Source of the DNA: Bacteroidia bacterium
Lineage (GTDB): Bacteria > Bacteroidota > Bacteroidia > Bacteroidales > GWA2-32-17
Assembly (NCBI GenBank): GCA_016218155.1
Contig: JACREQ010000030.1
Location: forward strand, 1 to 64,000
Length of the DNA: 64,000 nucleotides
Direction of reading: 5' to 3'
Part shown: piece after piece, positions 8,698 to 16,611 of the stretch
Layout: every line of letters begins with the position of its first letter
How positions within the stretch are numbered: the first letter of the stretch is position 1
The notes under the pieces: generated by a model
Database searches by the model: none
Told to the model about the DNA's origin: nothing
Seen by the model: the letters and a program-made list of their open reading frames with translations, nothing else
Program-made: the position numbers and the translations under genes

Positions 8698-11600
8698 TTA
8701 ATTATTTTTTACAATTTTCTTAAATTCAAAAGTGTTACCATTTTCAAGTTTTAAAAAATAAAAACCTGTCGCAAAAGCAGTTGTTTTTACTATAGTTTTT
8801 TCAATCAAGGTTCCATTATAAATAACTTGCCCAATCGAATTTTTTATTTCAAAATTTATTTTTTCAATATTTCCTTTAAATTCAATAATTAATTCATTAT
8901 TAACCGGGTTTGGATAAATTGAAAGTTTATCTGTTTTTTGTGAATTAATTCCTACAGTTGTTATATTTACACAAGAAGATGTATCAGAGCAGATGCCCTG
9001 AGTTATTACTACTGCGTAATTCCCATTTTCTGTTGCAGTAAAATTTTGATTTATTTCACCACTAATTGGTGCTAAATTATTATCACAATTTAACCATTGA
9101 TAATTAGCTCCAATTACATTTGAGGTTGCTGTTGGGTTCAACACGGTAAGTGAAGTATCAATTGAATTTACATATAAGTTAAGTGCATATACGCTATCGC
9201 AACCATTAATCGTAAATAAACTGTCATTATAAACTCCAGAAAATGAATAACTGCTTCCATGCCAGTTGTAGGTTTCTCCATCACAAATACTGTGGTTTTC
9301 AGTAAAGGAATAAACCGGATTAACAGTTAAATTCAAAGTGTAAATGCTGTCGCAACCACTTATACTCGAATAATTGGCGGTGTATGTATTAGTAGTTGTT
9401 AAACTCTGACCATGCCAATTATAAGTTTCTCCATCACAAATACCGTGGTTTTCAGAAAAAGAATAGACCGGATTGACAGTTAAATTCAAAGTGTAAATAC
9501 TGTCGCAACCACTTATACTCGAATAATTGGCGGTGTATGTATTAGTAGTTGCTAAACTCTGACCATGCCAATTGTAAGTTTCTCCTTCACAAATACCGTG
9601 GTTTTCAATTATAGAATAAATCGTATTGACGGTTAAATTCAAAGTGTAAATACTGTCGCAACCATTGAGGTTAGTATTGTTTTCGGTATAAGTTCCAGAA
9701 GTTGAATATTCTGTCCCATGCCAAATATATGTTTCACTTGAGCAGATTTCTTGGGTTGTAATAAAGTTGTAACTGGAGTTGACAGTAATAAAATTATGTT
9801 TCAAAATTGTGTCAGAATGATCAACCCAATGTGTAATAAGCATAACATCGTAATTACCAGGAGTATCATATGTAATTTTTGGATATTTCTGTGAAGATGA
9901 ATTTTGTGAAGCACCATAAAAAGTCCACTCCCAGCTTATAGGATTACCACTTGAAATATCTGAAAATTTAATAGTATCACTAGCACAAATGTGAGTTGAA
10001 TTAAGAGCGCTAAAGTCAGCAATTCTTGTACTGTCAACCCAAACTTTTGATAAGTTAGTTGTGATTGGAGCCTGAGTATCGAAAATAATTTTAGCGTTGT
10101 TAAATATAGTATCACCATTCTGCATTGGCGATGTAGGTTTTATTCTGAACCATAAACTTCCATGTGAGCTATCTGGGTTTAAATTAGTAGGTGTTAATAC
10201 AATTGGATAAAAAGTAAACTGAATTATACTATCTGTCGCATATGATACTGAACAAGGATGTGTGCTTCCTAAAAATTGAAAAGTATTGGGATTAAGCTTA
10301 AATGATAATTTATCCCTGACAATTACATGTGTTGCGTTTGCAGTTCCTATATTTTCAAAATTAATGTTATAATATAGAAAGTCGTTAAAATTTGGATTAA
10401 CAATAGGTGTAGAGACTAATTTATTATTTGGATCGAATGGAAATCCAAAATTTGTATTTACCGTAACTGAATCGGAAACATATACACTAGTAGAAGCGAT
10501 ATTGTTGATTAAGTTCATATCAGAGATAGTTTCTGCTGTTACATTAAAAGTGTGGTTTTCGTTTTGAGCTAAACCTGTAACAGATAAAACAACAGAATTA
10601 AATTTTGACTGAAACGGTTGCAATGAAGTAGTCCAATAAAGTGTATCTCCTATAACATTTCCAAATGTTGATGAAATTACATTTACACCAGATGGTATCG
10701 GAAGTTTAGTATTTGCAGTATTTGAAGTAGTACCATTATTTATAAGAGTAATCATAAGTGTCAATGGTTCATTTGCAGCAACAGTTCCGTTATTAGATAA
10801 TGTAACTTCAATGTCATCATACTGGCTGGTTGCAATAATTCTAAAGTTATGATGAATGTTCTCATCAGGACCAATAGTAGCATTATAAGGATTGGTACAT
10901 TGCAAATAATTTGGTAGTTGAACAACATCTATATTTACTATTCCACTGTCAACAGATAATCCATAATATCCATTGTTATTTGTAATAATATCTGAACTCT
11001 GGAAAAAACTTAAATGTTGATTTTGCATTCTGATATCGGTTACATCAAGAACTCCATTCAGATTTTGATCAAAATAAACGGTTCCGTTTATAAAACCAAT
11101 AGACTGGGAACAATTAGGAATTGGTAAAGTATTGTCAAAAGTGTATTGTAGATCATAATACATACAACCTGCTTGATAAACGCTTACATTATTCAATAAT
11201 CTTGCAATAACAAAGCGATTCGTACATCTCAAACAATCATATATAAGATTGTTGTTTGCATGTAGAAATGAGCATTGCTGATTAAGATAATCTGGAATAT
11301 TTCGGGCAAGGTTATTATCGTAATTAATATATTTAGCAATAGGAATGTTAGGGATAATAGAAATAAAATTATTATTAACAATTAAACTATCCAGATAAGG
11401 AAGACGATTTGACGGGAAATAACTTACAAGATTATTTGAAACGTCTATTTTTTTCAGAAATACAAAATATTGCAACCCCTCCAATGATTCTATACAACTA
11501 TTTGGTCTGATTATTCTTCTCAATGAGATAACGGCATTAGATGTGTAATCAAGACTGTCACCTATAAATCCTGAAGGAATTAAAGATTGTAAATACGTTC

Positions 11601-12156
11601 TGAAACAATTATCAGGAATAAAAGCCTGGTTCTGCTTCTCGAAAATTCTGATGTCGTCAATATATGCTGTGGGGTTAATACCATTCATTTTAAATGCTAA
11701 TCGAATTGTAGTATTTGAATAAGGCAAAAGATTTATACTATTGAATCCATCGGCATTTAGCACCGAGACACTGTCTGTTAGACCAGATAATGTAGTGTCA
11801 TTTGGATTTGTAACAATCCATACTGAAAACATTATGCCTGTAGATTTGTATGAATAAAACTGAGCCCAAGGTTTGTTCTGTAGTGAAATTGGCGGACTAA
11901 AGAAAACCTTATTACTTGAACCAATAAGTGATTTCACTCCTAACATATAATCCATGATTTCTGTAGAAGGAGGTATTCCGGCAGTAACTGATTTGGTAAT
12001 TAACCCAACTGTTGAAGGTATTGTATCGGTATCAATTATTACCCATCCTTGATTAGGTTGCCAGTTCCTGAAACTGTTTTCATAAATAATTGAGAATTGA
12101 GATTTCAGATTTAGAGTACAGATAGCGAATAAAGCTAGTAGTATTATTTTTTTCAT
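8698..12156 (-). CDS. large T9SS-secreted modular surface protein (LRR, DUF11/DUF7619, PKD, Cys-rich repeats)
   Basis: 1152 residues. Order: signal peptide; a beta-sandwich resembling choice-of-anchor or MAM modules (to about 175); a short leucine-rich section (SLEGLQYFVFLKKIDVSNN); an SdrD-B-like segment (GTVYFDQNLNGVLDVTD); DUF11 and DUF7619-like beta domains (FENIGTANATHVIVRDKL); a PKD domain (WEWTFYGASQ ... YDTPGNYDVML); four tandem units of about 51 residues with paired Cys (IC..ETY.WHG ... GCDSIYTLNLTVN); an Ig-like segment; and a C-terminal T9SS sorting domain (LSIYPNPVNNELI ... FEFKKIVKNN). Predicted surface adhesin or structural protein. Confidence 0.9.
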   Translation of the reverse strand: MKKIILLALFAICTLNLKSQFSIIYENSFRNWQPNQGWVIIDTDTIPSTVGLITKSVTAGIPPSTEIMDYMLGVKSLIGSSNKVFFSPPISLQNKPWAQFYSYKSTGIMFSVWIVTNPNDTTLSGLTDSVSVLNADGFNSINLLPYSNTTIRLAFKMNGINPTAYIDDIRIFEKQNQAFIPDNCFRTYLQSLIPSGFIGDSLDYTSNAVISLRRIIRPNSCIESLEGLQYFVFLKKIDVSNNLVSYFPSNRLPYLDSLIVNNNFISIIPNIPIAKYINYDNNLARNIPDYLNQQCSFLHANNNLIYDCLRCTNRFVIARLLNNVSVYQAGCMYYDLQYTFDNTLPIPNCSQSIGFINGTVYFDQNLNGVLDVTDIRMQNQHLSFFQSSDIITNNNGYYGLSVDSGIVNIDVVQLPNYLQCTNPYNATIGPDENIHHNFRIIATSQYDDIEVTLSNNGTVAANEPLTLMITLINNGTTSNTANTKLPIPSGVNVISSTFGNVIGDTLYWTTSLQPFQSKFNSVVLSVTGLAQNENHTFNVTAETISDMNLINNIASTSVYVSDSVTVNTNFGFPFDPNNKLVSTPIVNPNFNDFLYYNINFENIGTANATHVIVRDKLSFKLNPNTFQFLGSTHPCSVSYATDSIIQFTFYPIVLTPTNLNPDSSHGSLWFRIKPTSPMQNGDTIFNNAKIIFDTQAPITTNLSKVWVDSTRIADFSALNSTHICASDTIKFSDISSGNPISWEWTFYGASQNSSSQKYPKITYDTPGNYDVMLITHWVDHSDTILKHNFITVNSSYNFITTQEICSSETYIWHGTEYSTSGTYTENNTNLNGCDSIYTLNLTVNTIYSIIENHGICEGETYNWHGQSLATTNTYTANYSSISGCDSIYTLNLTVNPVYSFSENHGICDGETYNWHGQSLTTTNTYTANYSSISGCDSIYTLNLTVNPVYSFTENHSICDGETYNWHGSSYSFSGVYNDSLFTINGCDSVYALNLYVNSIDTSLTVLNPTATSNVIGANYQWLNCDNNLAPISGEINQNFTATENGNYAVVITQGICSDTSSCVNITTVGINSQKTDKLSIYPNPVNNELIIEFKGNIEKINFEIKNSIGQVIYNGTLIEKTIVKTTAFATGFYFLKLENGNTFEFKKIVKNN
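9150..9752 (-). repeat. four tandem ~153-bp coding repeats
   Basis: Within the large surface protein gene, about 51 codons are repeated four times. Units share ICxGETYNWHG, a Ser/Thr-rich stretch and GCDSIYTLNLTVNPVYSF. The two central copies are nearly identical at DNA level (compare about 9290-9445 with 9446-9600), indicating recent duplication or gene conversion. Each unit has one Cys at each end, consistent with a disulfide per module. Confidence 0.9.
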
Positions 12157-12517
12157 AAAGAATATTTTTAGTGTAACAGTTATATCTTTTGATTTAAAAT
12201 AAAATTGTTAAAATATACGTTAAGTTTTTAGCTATTATTTTTTATACATTTTAATATTACGTAATTTATTAATATTAAGTTGCATTATAGGAATAGGTGT
12301 TAAATAATTAAACAATGATAATAATATTAATTCAATTTTGTGTATGTTTAGATTATGGTTTATTTTGATATCCTGTCTTCTCTTCGCTTTGATACTAACG
12401 GTTGAAGTTATTCAACACCGTGCAATTACTTGCAGTGATTGTTAAACCGCTAAGAATTATATCTAATGTTAAAGTTGTCAAGTTGCCCATGTCTGCTAGT
12501 TGTTATTGTAGGTGATG
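12157..12517. other. 361-bp intergenic region with cassette-boundary-like sequence
   Basis: The first ~200 bp are very AT-rich with no gene. From 12398 there is a hairpin-forming stretch (ACGGTTGAA 12398-12406 facing TTCAACACCGT 12411-12421). At 12475-12487 lies TTGTCAAGTTGCC, which recurs at 13301-13313 in the spacer on the other side of the next gene. The region runs into the inverted repeat at 12517 and is interpreted as the second recombination-site-like spacer of the cassette pair. Confidence 0.5.
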
Positions 12518-12531
12518 TTATAGCCTATGTT
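12517..12531 (+). repeat. 15-bp inverted repeat, arm 1 (GTTATAGCCTATGTT)
   Basis: Exact reverse complement of 13211-13225. The pair brackets the 225-residue gene; this arm contains that gene's stop codon. It is read as the cassette-private end sequence of an integron-like cassette. Confidence 0.85.
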
Positions 12532-13195
12532 TATTTTTTAACTGCCAACCAAAATTATAAGCAAAATGAATGGTTGGAATAACATAATTATTAAATCCTA
12601 CATTACTACTCATATTCCCCCAACTTACGTATGAATGAAGATCATATTGTCTATGTGCTATAATAAGTCCTATGCCAAAATATATTTCTGTTAAAAAGCT
12701 TTTTTTAGAATAAAATTCGTAGCCTCGTAACAATCTTAAATGTATGTCATAATATTTAACAGACCCTGTTTTATAATCATTCATACTTTCACCAGCATTT
12801 ATTTGTCTAGGTGGGAAACTTAATTTATCTACCTTACAGCTAAAATAATAATATTTTGTTGGTTTTGAATAGAATTTAATTCCAAGATCTAAACCAAGTC
12901 CGTGAAGATATGACCATTCGTATATGTTCCCTTTTAACATAACATTTGGGGCTGTCCAAATTATTCCTGTAAAATGATACAAAACACCTACATTAATTCC
13001 AATTTTATTATTGAGTTTATAGTCAAAATAAATATTTGGGTTAAGTCCAGTCCAATTTACTAATTCTGTCTTAATTTTTAATAATGGAAAAGTTTTGTCT
13101 ATATTAGTGATAGAGTCATTTTGAGCTAATGAAATATTTATTCCAGTTATTAAAATTGAAATAGCAACAAGTCCAGTTTTGATATTTATTGTCAT
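12518..13195 (-). CDS. secreted/outer-membrane-like protein of unknown function (cassette-like gene)
   Basis: 225 residues with a signal peptide (about residues 1-24, ending SLAQ). The remainder is rich in alternating aromatic strands (YFDYKLNNKIGINVGVLYHF, FYFGIGLIIAHRQYD, HFAYNFGWQL), as in small outer-membrane beta-barrels of Bacteroidota. The stop codon falls inside one arm of a perfect 15-bp inverted repeat and the start lies 16 bp inside the other arm, so the gene fills the unit between repeats. No precise family was recognised. Confidence 0.7.
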   Translation of the reverse strand: MTINIKTGLVAISILITGINISLAQNDSITNIDKTFPLLKIKTELVNWTGLNPNIYFDYKLNNKIGINVGVLYHFTGIIWTAPNVMLKGNIYEWSYLHGLGLDLGIKFYSKPTKYYYFSCKVDKLSFPPRQINAGESMNDYKTGSVKYYDIHLRLLRGYEFYSKKSFLTEIYFGIGLIIAHRQYDLHSYVSWGNMSSNVGFNNYVIPTIHFAYNFGWQLKNKHRL

Positions 13196-13210
13196 ATAGT
13201 TACTTTTTGA

Positions 13211-13225
13211 AACATAGGCTATAAC
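13211..13225 (-). repeat. 15-bp inverted repeat, arm 2 (AACATAGGCTATAAC)
   Basis: Exact reverse complement of 12517-12531. It lies 16 bp upstream of the 225-residue gene's start and abuts the long imperfect palindrome at 13232-13339. Confidence 0.85.
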
Positions 13226-13231
13226 GAGCTG

Positions 13232-13339
13232 CGCTTGGAAAATCTGGGCGATTAGCTGCAGATTTTGTCAAGGTGCGGCGAAGTTTGTATTTTGTTAATT
13301 TTGTCAAGTTGCCACCGCCCGCCCAGGTTTTGCCAAGCG
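13232..13339. repeat. attC-like imperfect palindrome between two cassette-like genes
   Basis: The left arm (13232-13250) and the right arm (13320-13339, CGCCCAGGTTTTGCCAAGCG) are reverse complements except for one unpaired base and one G-T position, around a 69-bp loop. A long stem with an extrahelical base, flanked on each side by short TAAC/GTTA boxes, is the architecture of integron attC sites. The local G+C is far above the surroundings. The flanking boxes do not fit the canonical GTTRRRY core exactly, so the class of recombinase is uncertain. Confidence 0.6.
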
Positions 13340-13349
13340 TGTGTTACCA
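13340..13349 (+). repeat. 10-bp inverted repeat, arm 1 (TGTGTTACCA) of the AbiJ-like gene
   Basis: Exact reverse complement of 14243-14252. It lies just past the AbiJ-like gene's stop codon. The sequence differs from the inverted repeat around the neighbouring gene, so each gene has its own private pair. Confidence 0.7.
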
Positions 13350-13354
13350 CCTGT

Positions 13355-14221
13355 TTATTTGTCAAACTTAATTCCAATTTTATTAGCTTTTGAAATTAAG
13401 TAATTAATAAATGCACTACATGAAACTAACATGAATTTTGCATCCTCAAAGTCGCAATTTGGTTCTTCGGTTAATGAATGCCTTATCCCATCACTGTCAC
13501 TTGTGTAACCATAAATTTGTTTAAATCCTTTTTCTAAGGCAGGATGAATTTTAGTTTTACCCTTAATTTTATCTAATGCTCCTGCTAATGTATCATTTTT
13601 ATTTTCAGATATAATTTTAGCAATACATTCTACTGCTGAAATAGATTCTTTTATTGAATTTCTGTAGTCAGGGTTTTGCTTATTTGAAATTTTGTCTAGA
13701 GAATTCAACAAATGTGTATTCACACCAAAAAGTGCAGTAAATTCTCCTGATTTATTTATTACTTCTTCTATCTCATTTATTTCAGTTGGATTTGTTATGG
13801 GAGCTATATTATTTCCAATAAATCTATAACCAGAATTCTCTTTTTCAAATATATTATTGCAGTATTCTTTAAAAAGATCATTACTATAAGGGATAATATC
13901 AGTGTCAATATTTGCAATAAATTCAATAAAGTCATATACTTCGTACCAATTAAACTTAAAAAATCTTTCTCTAATAAAGAATTCAGTATTATGAAATGAA
14001 TTTGGAATAGTGTCAATGGTCAGCTTAAAGTGATTTTGCCATAACAATTTACTGTAAGTAACATAATCGTAATCGCCTGCATATTTTGACGTTGTTTCAA
14101 TTTGGTCAATGAAATTGATTTTATATGAGTTCCAAAGGCCATTTTTTAATTCAATATCCATTTCTTCAAGCTGAAGAACCTTTTTCATAGGAGCTTTTCC
14201 TATTCTTTGTGAAAATTTCAT
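13355..14221 (-). CDS. AbiJ N-terminal-domain-4 protein (possible abortive-infection protein)
   Basis: Start set to the ATG at 14221 (288 residues), which gives the family N-terminus MKFSQRIGKAPMKKVLQLEEMD seen in AbiJ_NTD4 proteins; the frame extends ten residues further upstream. The C-terminal half (about 165-285) is helical and ends DSDGIRHSLTEEPNCDFEDAKFMLVSCSAFINYL, where R-H-S-L resembles the HEPN-type RxxxxH/R-H surroundings of AbiJ-associated domains. AbiJ-family proteins are linked to phage defence. No toxin-antitoxin partner lies beside it; it sits in a cassette-like unit. Confidence 0.75.
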   Translation of the reverse strand: MKFSQRIGKAPMKKVLQLEEMDIELKNGLWNSYKINFIDQIETTSKYAGDYDYVTYSKLLWQNHFKLTIDTIPNSFHNTEFFIRERFFKFNWYEVYDFIEFIANIDTDIIPYSNDLFKEYCNNIFEKENSGYRFIGNNIAPITNPTEINEIEEVINKSGEFTALFGVNTHLLNSLDKISNKQNPDYRNSIKESISAVECIAKIISENKNDTLAGALDKIKGKTKIHPALEKGFKQIYGYTSDSDGIRHSLTEEPNCDFEDAKFMLVSCSAFINYLISKANKIGIKFDK

Positions 14222-14242
14222 TTTGTTTTTTTTATAAATTTT

Positions 14243-14252
14243 TGGTAACACA
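14243..14252 (-). repeat. 10-bp inverted repeat, arm 2 (TGGTAACACA)
   Basis: Exact reverse complement of 13340-13349, located about 22 bp upstream of the AbiJ-like start codon. Confidence 0.7.
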
Positions 14253-14312
14253 TCGCTAATATTATATTTTAATTATTTCTAATTGCATATAAATACTTAT
14301 AACTATTTAAGT

Positions 14313-14320
14313 CAAATATA
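14313..14320 (-). promoter_or_regulatory. candidate -7 box (TATATTTG) upstream of the AbiJ-like gene
   Basis: The minus strand reads TATATTTG, matching TAnnTTTG, 92 bp upstream of the start and outside the cassette-like unit. There is no TTTG at -33. Confidence 0.3.
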
Positions 14321-14332
14321 ATAAATAAAAAT

Positions 14333-14363
14333 AAAAAAAGCTGTCCTTTTGAGACAGCTTTTT
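14333..14363 (-). terminator. intrinsic terminator downstream of the porin gene
   Basis: An 11-bp perfect stem (AAAAAGCTGTC / GACAGCTTTTT, 14335-14345 and 14353-14363) with a 7-nt loop. On the minus strand it is followed by a U-rich run, 20 bp after the stop of the alginate-export-like gene. The A and T tracts on both sides would let it work in both directions. Confidence 0.85.
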
Positions 14364-14382
14364 AAAATAATAAAAACTATTG

Positions 14383-15633
14383 TTACAAAAACTTCGGCTT
14401 TAAAGTAAACATAATATACGCCCAATGGTTAAGACTGTTTTTATCTCCACCTGATAAAGTTTCTAATGAGGTTTGAGCCATTAAATATGCATAGCCAAGC
14501 TCAAGTGAGGCTTCTTTTGATAGATTAAATTTTGCACCTAAGTCGATTTCTGAACCAAGGTTTTTATTAAGTGTTACATTATTTTTTACACATTTGTTTT
14601 GAAGCATAAAAAAATGATAATCCAGCGTTATAGTAGTGTTTTTACAACATTTATATGCAAGTTTTAAATAAATATCATTTAATCCTGCATTTGCTGTATT
14701 CTTTGTTAATGAAGTGAAATAATCCATATTGCCATGAATGCTATGATTTGTTCCGTATAATGGATCGAATGCATTTATTTTTTTGTTAGCAGTATCAGTT
14801 GCATCGGTTCCCGAAGCATAAAAAATACCCGCAGTTGCAATAAAGTTTTTAATTATTGTATCAGTTAAATTTGCACTAAAATAATATGCAGCTATTTCTT
14901 TTCCTGCATTGTTTTTTCCTGATTGATAAAAACCTCTTCCCTGAAATAAAAATGTACTGAAAGGAATGTCAAAGCCTCCGCCATAGGTATAGCGCATATA
15001 TATTGTAGCTTTTGTTCCGGCTTTTTGGTAACCATCATTAATACCGGCTATGTGAGTATTTATTTTCCCGAATTTTTTTGATAGCCATAATATATTCATT
15101 AGCTTATAATTTTTGTCATATAAAATATAATCATTCCCTACAAGCTGATCAGAGGAATTGTTATATGCAGAAACAAAGTCAACGCTTGTCTTGTTTTTGC
15201 TATATGTTAATTTTAAAGCATCATGAACCTGTGCATTCTGATTCCAATTGTTTGTACTCATTAAAACCTTATCGTCAAAGAATATTTCCTGACGACCCAT
15301 TTTTATCCACAAGCTATCACAGAGTTTATATGCCAGCCATGCCTGATAAACTGCTGTTGATGCAACGTCTTCTTTTGGAATCTGATCACCCCACAAGCGA
15401 ACATCTTGCAATGATAAACCAACTTTATATTTTTCGGCACTGTAATTTAAGTTTAATCTTGTACGTTGACTGATTAAAACTGCAGGATCTTTTCTTAATG
15501 AATCGTCTGATAATTGTTTGTAACCATGTCTGAATTCCCCACGGGGTCTGAATTCACCGGTTAATGAAAATTGCGAAAAACCATTTAAGCTAATCATAGC
15601 AATAATTAAAGTCAAATAAACTATTTTTTTCAT
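14383..15633 (-). CDS. outer-membrane beta-barrel, alginate-export/porin-like
   Basis: 416 residues with a signal peptide (about 1-20). It opens FSLTGEFRPRGEFRHGYKQ, then has the phrases RLNLNYSAEKYKVGLSLQDVRLWGDQ and WIKMGRQEIFFDDKVL, the N-terminal pattern of Alginate_exp (PF13372)-like barrels, and it finishes with alternating strands to a C-terminal LKPKFL. Its position directly downstream of pstSCAB suggests, by inference, an anion or phosphate porin rather than an alginate exporter; no alginate genes are nearby. It ends at a strong terminator. Confidence 0.8.
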   Translation of the reverse strand: MKKIVYLTLIIAMISLNGFSQFSLTGEFRPRGEFRHGYKQLSDDSLRKDPAVLISQRTRLNLNYSAEKYKVGLSLQDVRLWGDQIPKEDVASTAVYQAWLAYKLCDSLWIKMGRQEIFFDDKVLMSTNNWNQNAQVHDALKLTYSKNKTSVDFVSAYNNSSDQLVGNDYILYDKNYKLMNILWLSKKFGKINTHIAGINDGYQKAGTKATIYMRYTYGGGFDIPFSTFLFQGRGFYQSGKNNAGKEIAAYYFSANLTDTIIKNFIATAGIFYASGTDATDTANKKINAFDPLYGTNHSIHGNMDYFTSLTKNTANAGLNDIYLKLAYKCCKNTTITLDYHFFMLQNKCVKNNVTLNKNLGSEIDLGAKFNLSKEASLELGYAYLMAQTSLETLSGGDKNSLNHWAYIMFTLKPKFL

Positions 15634-15719
15634 AATTAAATATATTAAGTTATAAATTTCAAATCATTATCATTAGTAATTATCACTAAAGTGATTTATA
15701 AACTAGCCCAATACAATGG

Positions 15720-15787
15720 GTCATGTTGAGGCTCTCGAAACATGTGTGAAGGGTTGTGGGCAAATCCTTCGAGTACCTCAGGATGAC
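15720..15787. repeat. REP/MITE-like element copy 1 (GTCATGTTGAGG ... CCTCAGGATGAC)
   Basis: A 68-bp element with imperfect 12-bp terminal inverted repeats (10 of 12 match) between the porin gene and pstB. A second copy with the same ends lies at 18385-18464. Part of the 221-bp gap, which otherwise shows only AT-rich sequence. Confidence 0.7.
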
Positions 15788-15854
15788 TGTGAATGGTGTT
15801 GCTTACAAATTGGACTACTTATTATTTCACTTTGGTATAATTATCATTAATTAA

Positions 15855-16610
15855 TTAATTAAAAGCTCCCTTCAAATATGCTTTAGTCCTTTCCTCTTTT
15901 GGGTTCGAGAAAAATTCTTCAGCAGTACCACACTCAACAACTTCGCCTAAATACATGAATATTACATAATCTGCAATTCTTCTTGCCTGTCTTAAAATAT
16001 GAGTTACCATCACTACTGTATATTGTTCTTTTAGCTCGATAAATTTTTGTTCTATAGCCTGACTCGAAATAGGGTCGAGAGCAGAGGTTGGTTCGTCGGC
16101 AAGAATAATTTCAGGATCAACAGCTAAACCACGTGCCAGACATAACCTTTGTTGCTGACCAATACTTAATCTCGAAGCAGGGCTGTGTAAACGATCTTTA
16201 ACTTCTTCCCATAAATTTACCTGTTTCAGATGGTGTTCTACACGTTGTGATATTGTTTTTTTATTTTCACTATCTGAGATTCTGATTCCGTATGCCACAT
16301 TTTTATAAATTGACATTGGAAGCGGGTAGGGGCGCTGTGCAAGTAATCCCATTTTTTTTCTGATTGCTGTAACATCCTGACTTGAATGCAAAATATCTTC
16401 ATTGTCTATTATTATTTCACCAGTGACTTTTACATCTTCATACAAATCAGTTAGTCTGTTTAAGCTTTTTAGTAGTGTAGTTTTTCCGCACCCTGACGGA
16501 CCAAGGATAATAGTAATTTTATTTTCGGGAATCTGAACATTAACATTATTCAGAATTTGTTGCTTTCCGATGAATAAATTAAGATTTTTTATGTCGATTT
16601 TTGATTTCAT
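15855..16610 (-). CDS. pstB: phosphate ABC transporter ATP-binding protein PstB
   Basis: Start set to the ATG at 16610 (251 residues), 1 bp after the pstA stop; the longer frame to 16661 would intrude into pstA. Motifs: Walker A GPSGCGKTTLL, the PstB-typical LYEDVKVTGEI and QRPYPLPMSIYKNVAYG, signature LSIGQQQRLCLARGLA, Walker B IILADEPTSALDP, and H-loop MVTHI. It energises uptake of inorganic phosphate by the PstCA permease. The pst genes are separated by 1 bp each except pstS-pstC. Confidence 0.97.
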   Translation of the reverse strand: MKSKIDIKNLNLFIGKQQILNNVNVQIPENKITIILGPSGCGKTTLLKSLNRLTDLYEDVKVTGEIIIDNEDILHSSQDVTAIRKKMGLLAQRPYPLPMSIYKNVAYGIRISDSENKKTISQRVEHHLKQVNLWEEVKDRLHSPASRLSIGQQQRLCLARGLAVDPEIILADEPTSALDPISSQAIEQKFIELKEQYTVVMVTHILRQARRIADYVIFMYLGEVVECGTAEEFFSNPKEERTKAYLKGAFN

Positions 16611-16611
16611 A

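Noticed and set aside
15078-15473. 131-codon plus-strand frame inside the porin gene
   Set aside because: Antisense to a well-supported outer-membrane protein gene; the translation has no family features.
14383-15633. Calling the barrel a phosphate-selective porin (OprO/OprP)
   Set aside because: Its context suggests phosphate, but the N-terminal pattern fits alginate-export-like barrels better and OprP arginine-ladder features were not seen.
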